Positions 12,962 to 17,865 of a stretch of DNA of 17,865 bases are shown piece by piece. The DNA comes from Alphaproteobacteria bacterium (GTDB taxonomy: Bacteria > Pseudomonadota > Alphaproteobacteria > UBA2136 > UBA6156): contig JAIXXE010000173.1 of the NCBI GenBank assembly GCA_027490875.1, forward strand, positions 1 to 17,865, read 5' to 3'. The position numbers and the translations under genes are program-made. How positions within the stretch are numbered: the stretch's first letter is position 1; each line of letters opens with the position of its first letter. The notes under the pieces are model-generated. The model searched no databases. It was not told where the DNA came from and saw only the letters and a program-made list of their open reading frames with translations.

Positions 12962-14668
12962 ATGCTGGCCCTCATTCCTTTGTTGCTGCTGGGCGGCGTA
13001 GTGGCGTTTGGGTGGGCGGGGCCGAGCACCCCGCCACCAGCAGCCATGCAGGCAGGGGTTGGCCTCGGGGGGTACTTGCAAGGTGTGGTGGGGACACTAG
13101 CCGGCGACCCAAGCACCGCACGGCAAGGGTTGATGAGCGCCTTGGTGGACGACCCAGATAACCTCGGCCTGCGCCAGCGGGCCATGGAAGCCGCTTTGAC
13201 CGACGGCGACACTACCGAAGCCCTGCGGTTGGCGCAAAGCCTCCCCACCGAAGCGAGGCCACCGCTGGCGGTGTTACTAAGCCTCACCGAGGCACTGGCC
13301 AAGGCCGATACGCCCAGCGCACGCAGCCTGCTGGCAGGTATGCGAGCCCAAAAGATTCAGCTGCCGCTTGGCATCATCTGGCAGGCTTACCTCGATGCCG
13401 CACGCGGCTTAAAGACAGGGCCATTGGCCGCGCACCTGCAGGTCTCGCTACCGGGGTGGAGCGGCCGCTGGCACGCGGCACGGCTCTGGCGCAGCGCAGG
13501 AGATGACGCCAAGGCGCTGGCACTGCTGCACGGGGTGGTGACTGAATACCCCAGCGCGCTGTTGCCGTTGCTGGACTATCTGCCGCTGGTTCCGGCCGCC
13601 GAACAGACCCGCGCGGTCGCTGCCTTTGCCTCGGAAAACCCAACGCTTAGCCCACTGGTGACCTTTCAGGGCAGCCCGCATGCCCCCTTGCCGGGCTTTA
13701 AGGCGGGTGGCTTGGGCAACCATGCAACCGCCGCGTTGCTGGAGTTTTCCCTGCAAGCCTGGGCCGAGGATGTTCCGCTATTGGCCAAACAGCTGTTAAA
13801 CCTCGTCTCGCTGCTGCCCGCCGATGACCCATGGCTGCTGGCACTGCGTACCTATTACCTGGCCGCCGTAACCGATACGCTCGAGCAAAGTACCGAGGCC
13901 AGTGCGCTCTATCAACCCTTGGCCAAACGGCCCGACGGCCTTGGGTTTATGGCGCAACTGCGGCTTAACGAACTGCAGGCACAGCAAGCCACCAACGCCG
14001 GCGTGCGGCGCCAAGCCCTGCAAGCGGGCCAGGCGTTGGCCGCGCGTTATCCTCAAGAACCACTGGGGTGGCAGAGCCTGCTAGCCTTGGCGATGGCCAA
14101 CCGCAGCTACACGACAGCCGCACAGGCCGCCACACGGCTGCTGGAATTGCTGCCCGCCACCCCAAGTTCCACTCTGCCAGAACGGCAGGCCGACCTTTAC
14201 TTTGCCCGTGGAGCCGCTTGGGCCATGGCCAAGCGCAGCAAGCCCGCCGAAGCCGACCTGCAGCAGGCCATTGCCCTGAACCCCGGCCATGCCGAAGCGC
14301 TTAATTATCTTGGGTATTTATGGGTGGATGAAGGCCGCAACCTCACGGAAGCCTACCGGTTACTGAAGCAAGCGCACCTGCTGGCCCCTAACAATGGTGC
14401 GATTACCGATAGCATCGGCTGGGCCTACTACCGCAAGGGCGACTACGAAACCGCGCAACACTACCTAGAAATGGCGGCCCAGCAAGAACCGGGAATGCCT
14501 GAGATTTTAAGCCATCTGGCCGATACGTACTTCAAGCTTGGGCAACAGGATGAAGCCCTCAAGCTCTGGCGCCGCGCGCTAGATTTTGCTCAGCAAGGGG
14601 CCGATGTGCCAAGCAAGCAGTTTTTAAGAGAGCTGGAGCGGAAAGTCGGGCGCGGTACGCTGGAGTAA
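12962..14668 (+). CDS. TPR-repeat exported or membrane-anchored protein
   Basis: A 568-aa protein with an N-terminal signal or anchor (MLALIPLLLLGGVVAFGWA) and helical repeats throughout. The C-terminal part, from about residue 405, holds clear TPR units: ADLYFARGAAWAMAKRSKPAEA, then AEALNYLGYLW, then AITDSIGWAYYRKGDYETAQHYLEMA, then PEILSHLADTYFKLGQQDEALKLWRRAL. The N-terminal half has weaker repeats. It resembles the large alphaproteobacterial TPR proteins of the inner-membrane/periplasm interface that act as scaffolds. Its ATG follows the GT2 stop by only 4 bases, so it is probably the last gene of the glycosyltransferase operon and may assemble or regulate that machinery; this is inference. 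No terminator is obvious after the stop. Confidence 0.85.
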   Translation: MLALIPLLLLGGVVAFGWAGPSTPPPAAMQAGVGLGGYLQGVVGTLAGDPSTARQGLMSALVDDPDNLGLRQRAMEAALTDGDTTEALRLAQSLPTEARPPLAVLLSLTEALAKADTPSARSLLAGMRAQKIQLPLGIIWQAYLDAARGLKTGPLAAHLQVSLPGWSGRWHAARLWRSAGDDAKALALLHGVVTEYPSALLPLLDYLPLVPAAEQTRAVAAFASENPTLSPLVTFQGSPHAPLPGFKAGGLGNHATAALLEFSLQAWAEDVPLLAKQLLNLVSLLPADDPWLLALRTYYLAAVTDTLEQSTEASALYQPLAKRPDGLGFMAQLRLNELQAQQATNAGVRRQALQAGQALAARYPQEPLGWQSLLALAMANRSYTTAAQAATRLLELLPATPSSTLPERQADLYFARGAAWAMAKRSKPAEADLQQAIALNPGHAEALNYLGYLWVDEGRNLTEAYRLLKQAHLLAPNNGAITDSIGWAYYRKGDYETAQHYLEMAAQQEPGMPEILSHLADTYFKLGQQDEALKLWRRALDFAQQGADVPSKQFLRELERKVGRGTLE

Positions 14669-14711
14669 GGTCGCGGAGCAGACGCGCAACTACCTAAGCA
14701 ACCAGGCTTAA

Positions 14712-15080
14712 CTACCCGCCGTAATAGCCAACAGTCAGGCGGCGCAGGATACCGGGCATTGCTTCGGTGGCTTCGGGTTCGGCATAGGCGCCAAGCCGAA
14801 TGGGGCGGTAAGGTTGCTGGGTCTGCTGGGTGGAGATACGCGGGGCGATGCTAAAGCCTTGCCCGGTGAGGTTATGGATCTCTGCCGCCTGGCCAACCCC
14901 TTGCGTGAGGGCCGTAATACCCCAATGCGCAGCGCCTAACCAGGCCGATGGGTCACTCGCGCTGGCCTCCAGCCGCGGTAGGGTAGGGAAGTATTGGCCA
15001 CGCTCCAATGCGCCCACGCCTTCTGCGACGTAAAAGGCTGTCAGACCTAAAACAGTCCAGTTAGTGAGGCGAAATAGCAT
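14712..15080 (-). CDS. Hypothetical protein with N-terminal membrane segment (122 aa)
   Basis: I do not recognise this protein. From the ATG at 15080 it opens with LFRLTNWTVLGLTAFYVAEGVGA, which could be a single membrane anchor or signal, followed by a mostly soluble region with Gln-rich (STQQTQQPYRP) and acidic (AEPEATEAMPG) parts and the C-terminus LRRLTVGYYGG. The frame extends to 15176, but the added stretch is not hydrophobic and would run into the likely rplU promoter. The ribosome site is weak (AAGAGA about 15 bases upstream). It is convergent with the TPR gene and divergent from rplU. Confidence 0.55.
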   Translation of the reverse strand: MLFRLTNWTVLGLTAFYVAEGVGALERGQYFPTLPRLEASASDPSAWLGAAHWGITALTQGVGQAAEIHNLTGQGFSIAPRISTQQTQQPYRPIRLGAYAEPEATEAMPGILRRLTVGYYGG

Positions 15081-15128
15081 GTTTTTTTGGTTTCTCTTGC
15101 AGTTCTTTATGGGGGCCAGAGCCGCCAA

Positions 15129-15190
15129 TCCTGACCTTAATTCCTGACAGGGCCCCATAAAAACCATTGACATCACCCCCCAACCCTGAC
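15129..15190. repeat. Three CCTGAC words in the intergenic region before rplU
   Basis: TCCTGAC occurs at 15129-15135 and 15142-15148 (13 bp apart), and CCTGAC again at 15185-15190, all in direct orientation between divergent genes. They could be operator half-sites, or chance; the evidence is only the repetition. Confidence 0.25.
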
Positions 15191-15196
15191 TAAAGA
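15167..15196 (+). promoter_or_regulatory. Candidate promoter of rplU-rpmA
   Basis: A perfect -35 TTGACA (15167-15172) is followed after 18 bases by a weak -10, TAAAGA (15191-15196). It lies about 60 bases before the rplU start, leaving a leader in which I see no clear structure. Confidence 0.4.
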
Positions 15197-15256
15197 AGCG
15201 TCATTCCATGGCACACCAAGGCCAGCAACGTTATTAACGCATTGAAAGTTAACGCC

Positions 15257-15571
15257 ATGTACGCCATTCTCAAGCACGGCGGGCACCAGCTGAAAGTCAG
15301 CATGGGCAGCAAAATTATCGTGAATCGCCTCGAAGGCGAGGTTGGCAGCAGCATTTCTTTGGGTGAGGTACTGTTGGTCAGCAATGGCAGTGCCATCACG
15401 TTGGGTACCCCTGTGGTCGCAGGGGCCACTGTGGCTGCCACGATTGTGGCCCACAGCCAAGGCAAGAAGGTCATTATCTTCAAAAAGCGTCGCCGCCAGA
15501 ACAGCCGCCGCAAGAATGGCTTCCGCGCCAGCTTGACCACGCTTGAAATTACAGCCATTACAACCAAATAG
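15257..15571 (+). CDS. rplU: 50S ribosomal protein L21
   Basis: L21 binds 23S rRNA in the large subunit. The 104-aa product begins MYAILKHGGHQLKV, the family start (MYAVxxxGGKQ), continues with GEVLLVSNG, TLGTPVVAGATVAATIVAH and the basic segment KKRRRQNSRRKNG (near 76-88), which is strongly alphaproteobacterial in flavour. The length is standard and it lacks the C-terminal extension seen in many alphaproteobacterial L21 proteins. The start at 15257 is chosen from homology; the frame opens 15 bases earlier at a TTG. It precedes rpmA by 23 bases, the usual rplU-rpmA pair. Confidence 0.97.
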   Translation: MYAILKHGGHQLKVSMGSKIIVNRLEGEVGSSISLGEVLLVSNGSAITLGTPVVAGATVAATIVAHSQGKKVIIFKKRRRQNSRRKNGFRASLTTLEITAITTK

Positions 15572-15594
15572 CTCGGTAACGAAGGGATACATTC

Positions 15595-15849
15595 ATGGCA
15601 CATAAAAAAGCTGGTGGTTCTAGCCGTAACGGGCGCGACAGCGCCGGTAAGCGGCTGGGCGTTAAGTTGTTTGGTGGCCAGCTGGCCATCGCGGGTAACG
15701 TCATCATCCGCCAACGCGGTACAGCCTACAACCCCGGCCAGAACGTTGGCTGCGGGCGCGACCACACCCTGTTTGCCCTGACTGATGGCACCGTGACCTT
15801 CACCACCGGCTACAAGAACCGCCGGTACGTGCATGTTTTGCCCGCGTAA
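15595..15849 (+). CDS. rpmA: 50S ribosomal protein L27
   Basis: L27 sits near the peptidyl-transferase centre, where its N-terminus helps position tRNA. The 84-aa protein starts AHKKAGGSSRNGRDSAGKRLGVK, with no Firmicutes-type cleavable leader, and continues with GNVIIRQRGTAYNPGQNVGCGRDHTLFAL, all conserved. AAGGGA about 8 bases before the ATG serves as ribosome site. It is the second gene of rplU-rpmA and ends before a clear terminator, so the obgE gene that often follows in other bacteria is not in this transcript. Confidence 0.98.
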   Translation: MAHKKAGGSSRNGRDSAGKRLGVKLFGGQLAIAGNVIIRQRGTAYNPGQNVGCGRDHTLFALTDGTVTFTTGYKNRRYVHVLPA

Positions 15850-15870
15850 GCCTTCCCCTATTACTTTAAA

Positions 15871-15892
15871 CCCTGCTTTGGCAGGGTTTTTT
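15871..15892 (+). terminator. Intrinsic terminator after rpmA
   Basis: CCCTGC-CAAAG-type stem: CCCTGC pairs with GCAGGG around a short loop and is followed by six T. On the other strand AAA/TTT flanks also fit, so it may end alkA transcription as well, lying directly past the alkA stop (15894-15896). Confidence 0.9.
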
Positions 15893-15893
15893 G

Positions 15894-16535
15894 TTAATAG
15901 CCTACTTCGTGCGGGTCGAGGCTGCGCCACAGGTACCACGTTGCTACGCTGCGGTAGGGGGCCCAGTGTTTGGCGGCATAGCGGACTACCCGCCCCTGCC
16001 AGCCTTTTAAGTCGGTGGGGGTACGCCACTGCTGACCATAGTGCAGCTTAAAGGCGTTGATCAGGCCAAGGTCGCCCAACGGCAGTACATCGGGGCGGGT
16101 GAGGTGAAACATTAAAAACATCTCGGCCGTCCACACCCCCACCCCCGGCAGCGCCACCAATTCAGCCTGCACCGTGGCATCGGGAAGATGGGGCCAGCGG
16201 TGGGGATTGAGCCGCCCCTCGGCAAAGGCCGCGGCAATGCCGCGTACATAGCGCACCTTCTGGCCGCTCAGGCCGCAGCTGCGCAGGGCCTCGTCGGGCT
16301 GGGCCAGCCACTGGGCGGCCTCGTTGGGGTGGCCGAGCAGGGCCACGCAGCGCTGCCACACGGCATCGGCGGCCTTGACGCTAATCTGCTGCCCCACAAT
16401 CGCGCGTTGCAGGGTTTCCAATGCCGCTCCGCGGCTACGCACCACACTGGCGGGGCACTGGGCAATCAGGCCCGCCAGTACGCTATCGCGCGCAGCCAAG
16501 TGCGCGCAGGCTTGGGGCCAGTAGGGGGGGTGCAT
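15894..16535 (-). CDS. DNA-3-methyladenine glycosylase (AlkA-like, HhH-GPD family)
   Basis: This enzyme removes alkylated purines from DNA as the first step of base excision repair. The 213-aa protein has LQRAIVGQQISVKAA (42-56), typical of the AlkA branch, the helix-hairpin-helix LPGVGVWTAEMFL (129-141), and PLGDLGL with D155 at the catalytic Asp position. It lacks the extra N-terminal domain of E. coli AlkA, as is common for the shorter 200-220 aa members, and has no Cys cluster, so no Fe-S site. The ATG at 16535 gives the full family N-terminus (PPYWPQACAHLAARD). It is convergent with rpmA across a shared terminator and divergent from the unknown gene at 16655. Confidence 0.92.
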   Translation of the reverse strand: MHPPYWPQACAHLAARDSVLAGLIAQCPASVVRSRGAALETLQRAIVGQQISVKAADAVWQRCVALLGHPNEAAQWLAQPDEALRSCGLSGQKVRYVRGIAAAFAEGRLNPHRWPHLPDATVQAELVALPGVGVWTAEMFLMFHLTRPDVLPLGDLGLINAFKLHYGQQWRTPTDLKGWQGRVVRYAAKHWAPYRSVATWYLWRSLDPHEVGY

Positions 16536-16558
16536 ATGTGCCAGCTAGCATATTTTTC

Positions 16559-16587
16559 TTGCTATGCCTATTAAACTGTAGTATACA
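16559..16587 (+). promoter_or_regulatory. Sigma-70-type promoter of the tail-anchored gene
   Basis: TTGCTA (16559-16564) and TATACA (16582-16587) are exactly 17 bases apart in an AT-rich stretch, 67 bases before the TTG start at 16655. The region is clearly more AT-rich than its neighbours. Confidence 0.55.
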
Positions 16588-16643
16588 CTATGTTGAAGCC
16601 AAATCTATGGCTTTACCCTTTCCGTTTCACTACCCACTACTAC

Positions 16644-16650
16644 AGGAGAT
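16644..16650 (+). promoter_or_regulatory. Ribosome binding site deciding a TTG start
   Basis: AGGAGAT lies 4 bases before the TTG at 16655. No comparable site precedes the in-frame ATG at 16607, so the TTG is the better start. Confidence 0.6.
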
Positions 16651-16654
16651 AAAA

Positions 16655-17107
16655 TTGACTCAACAGTTCCCTAGCTTAGGCGCACTGCCCGAAGATCAGA
16701 CACCGTCCGTACAAGACCTCCACGGGCTCTTCAGCCAAAAAGAGGCGGGTGTCATCGAGAATGTAATCGAGGACTTGATGGCCAGAGGCAAGGCAAACGT
16801 GACGCCCGTGGAGTTCTGGCCTCGCCACTTCGAACCCTGGCGCATCAAAGATGACGTCTATTGGAAGGCTTGGAGCAAATGGCTGCCAATTTTTGCAAGA
16901 AGGCTTGCGAGCCTTCCGAATGGGCAGAACTACATCATCGTCAAGAAGCAGGGGGGAAGAGAGCTGAACGGTTTCGACACTCTCGAGATTACCAAGAGCC
17001 GGTTCTTCTCTGGCTACTGGTTTGGTCTGGACGAGCAATCAATCATGAGAGTTCTCTCTATCGTTGCCCTGCTCACTCTGGTTACAGGTACCGTGCTTTT
17101 CCTGTAA
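16655..17107 (+). CDS. Hypothetical tail-anchored protein, unrecognised (150 aa)
   Basis: I do not recognise this protein. From the TTG at 16655 it has 150 aa: a soluble N-terminal part (QFPSLGALPEDQTPSVQDLHGL), a helix-like segment with VIENVIEDLMARGKANV, an aromatic-rich middle (FWPRHFEPWRIKDDVYWKAWSKWLP), a basic stretch with NYIIVKKQGGREL, and at the very end one hydrophobic helix (VLSIVALLTLVTGTVLFL), with the stop directly after it. That is a tail-anchor layout with the bulk in the cytoplasm. The ATG at 16607 is an alternative, adding 16 residues. It has its own promoter, ribosome site and terminator, and its codons are more AT-rich than the neighbours, so recent acquisition is possible. 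Function unknown. Confidence 0.7.
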   Translation: MTQQFPSLGALPEDQTPSVQDLHGLFSQKEAGVIENVIEDLMARGKANVTPVEFWPRHFEPWRIKDDVYWKAWSKWLPIFARRLASLPNGQNYIIVKKQGGRELNGFDTLEITKSRFFSGYWFGLDEQSIMRVLSIVALLTLVTGTVLFL

Positions 17108-17129
17108 GCCAAACCCACGATGCTTAACC

Positions 17130-17167
17130 AAGGCGCCTCTGCTCAGCAGAGGCGCCTTTGGCGTTTT
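17130..17167 (+). terminator. 13-bp perfect hairpin terminator, overlapping the kdsB stop
   Basis: AAGGCGCCTCTGC (17130-17142) pairs perfectly with GCAGAGGCGCCTT (17146-17158) around a TCA loop; TTGGCGTTTT follows. It would end transcription of the tail-anchored gene. The final T-run overlaps the kdsB stop codon (17166-17168) of the opposite strand, so it may also act on kdsB transcripts. Confidence 0.75.
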
Positions 17168-17865
17168 AGTGCTGCATCAACCCCATCAGGCGCTTCACGG
17201 CTTCAAGGTCGGCAGGGGTATCCACGCCAATCGGTTCGTGGGGGGTGGTGATGATATGGTAATGCAGGCCAAGCTCGAGGCCGCGCAGTTGCTCCAGCTT
17301 TTCAATGTTTTCCAGTTTGCCTTCGCCCGTTTCGATGTAGCGCTTCAGCGCCCCATAACGGTAGCCGTAAAAGCCAATGTGGCGCAACAGCGGCAGCCCC
17401 GCTTCGGCCGCGCCGTAGGGGATGGCATGCCGAGAAAAGTACAGCGCGCGCCCACTGCGGGTGGTCACCACCTTCACTTTGGTGGGGTTGTTGATGTCGC
17501 TGGGGTCAGTCACGTTATGCGCAAAGGTCACCACATCCACGCTTGGGTCGGCCTTCAGGGCGGCCACGGCTTGGGTAATCAGTTCGGGCGGCAGCAGGGG
17601 TTCGTCGCCCTGCGCATTAATAATAAACTCGGGCTGCGGCACCCCTTGCGCCATCAGGCGCTGCACGCCTTGCCAGATGCGCTCGCTGCCGTTGGGCAGG
17701 GCGGGGTCGGTCAGCACCACCTGCCCGCCTGCGGCCTGAATGGCGGCGGCAATGGCGTCATCACCCGCGGCGACATATACGGCGCCTGCGTTGGCCTGCA
17801 CAGCCTGTTCATACACGCGCACCACCATGGGCTTGCCGCCCAAATCGGCCAGCGGTTTATTGGGG
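17166..17865 (-). CDS. kdsB: 3-deoxy-manno-octulosonate cytidylyltransferase (5' end outside window)
   Basis: KdsB activates Kdo as CMP-Kdo with CTP, the step before Kdo transfer to lipid A. The visible 233 codons begin at PNKPLADLGGKPMV, the first conserved block after the LPNKPL loop, so only about the first 15-20 residues lie beyond the window edge. Further conserved blocks are INAQGDEPLLPPELI, DVVTFAHNV, KVKVVTTRSGRALYFSRHAIPY, LRHIGFYGYR, LENIEKLEQLRGLELG and GVDTPADLEAV near the C-terminus. It is a complete catalytic core. The frame continues upstream of the ATG at 17843, showing that this Met is internal. The gene supports a Gram-negative, LPS-making cell. Confidence 0.96.
   Translation of the reverse strand, partial: PNKPLADLGGKPMVVRVYEQAVQANAGAVYVAAGDDAIAAAIQAAGGQVVLTDPALPNGSERIWQGVQRLMAQGVPQPEFIINAQGDEPLLPPELITQAVAALKADPSVDVVTFAHNVTDPSDINNPTKVKVVTTRSGRALYFSRHAIPYGAAEAGLPLLRHIGFYGYRYGALKRYIETGEGKLENIEKLEQLRGLELGLHYHIITTPHEPIGVDTPADLEAVKRLMGLMQH

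Noticed and set aside
15190..16029. 279-aa minus-strand ORF
   Set aside because: Antisense to rplU and rpmA and overlapping alkA; shadow.
16607..16654. ATG at 16607 as the start of the tail-anchored gene
   Set aside because: In frame but without a ribosome site; the TTG at 16655 has AGGAGAT 4 bases upstream. Not excluded.
1..17865. CRISPR arrays, insertion sequences, prophage or toxin-antitoxin pairs
   Set aside because: No regularly spaced repeats, transposase, integrase or paired small toxin-like ORFs were recognised anywhere in the window.

Overview
The window reads as ordinary, gene-dense chromosome of an alphaproteobacterium with moderately high GC. Evidence for the group: L21 carries the tail KKRRRQNSRRKNG, L27 is of the same type, and DksA keeps only one of the four zinc-finger cysteines, as in many Alphaproteobacteria. 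KdsB, a GT39/GT2 pair and an ABC-2 exporter fit a Gram-negative envelope. The order or genus cannot be settled by reading alone. No transposase, integrase, CRISPR array or phage module is visible.

Layout. (1) 61-1607, plus: a two-gene ABC exporter. (2) 1608-2230: a convergent gap holding tRNA-Ala(UGC) on the minus strand, a 19-bp copy of its 3' end 104 bp further on, and a 384-bp gene-free stretch with two DnaA-box-like words. (3) 2231-4273, minus: uvrB. (4) 4395-5513, plus: two unrecognised genes bracketed by C-run/G-run hairpins, closed by a strong terminator. (5) 5549-7228, minus: a tight operon dksA, bPH2 membrane protein, DUF971 protein, PCu(A)C-like periplasmic protein, with a readable promoter before dksA. 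(6) 7349-9042, minus: two unassigned proteins, then cmk. (7) 9295-14668, plus: a four-gene operon of PAP2 phosphatase, GT39 glycosyltransferase, polyprenyl-phosphate GT2 and TPR protein, the first three overlapping. (8) 14712-15080, minus: a small unrecognised protein. (9) 15257-15849, plus: rplU-rpmA with a terminator. (10) 15894-16535, minus: an AlkA-like glycosylase. (11) 16655-17107, plus: an AT-richer, tail-anchored unknown with its own promoter, ribosome binding site and terminator. (12) 17166 to the end, minus: kdsB, cut by the window edge.

How the genes work together. The most coherent multi-gene unit is the PAP2-GT39-GT2-TPR operon. By family it can build a polyprenyl-phosphate sugar (GT2), move that sugar in the periplasm (GT39), and remove or recycle phosphate (PAP2), which suggests remodelling of lipid A or another envelope glycan. 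Together with kdsB and the ABC exporter it gives the window an envelope theme. The best leads for something undescribed are the hairpin-bounded pair at 4395-5513, the tail-anchored gene at 16655, and the PCu(A)C-like protein that has lost most metal ligands. None of these can be given a function from sequence alone.
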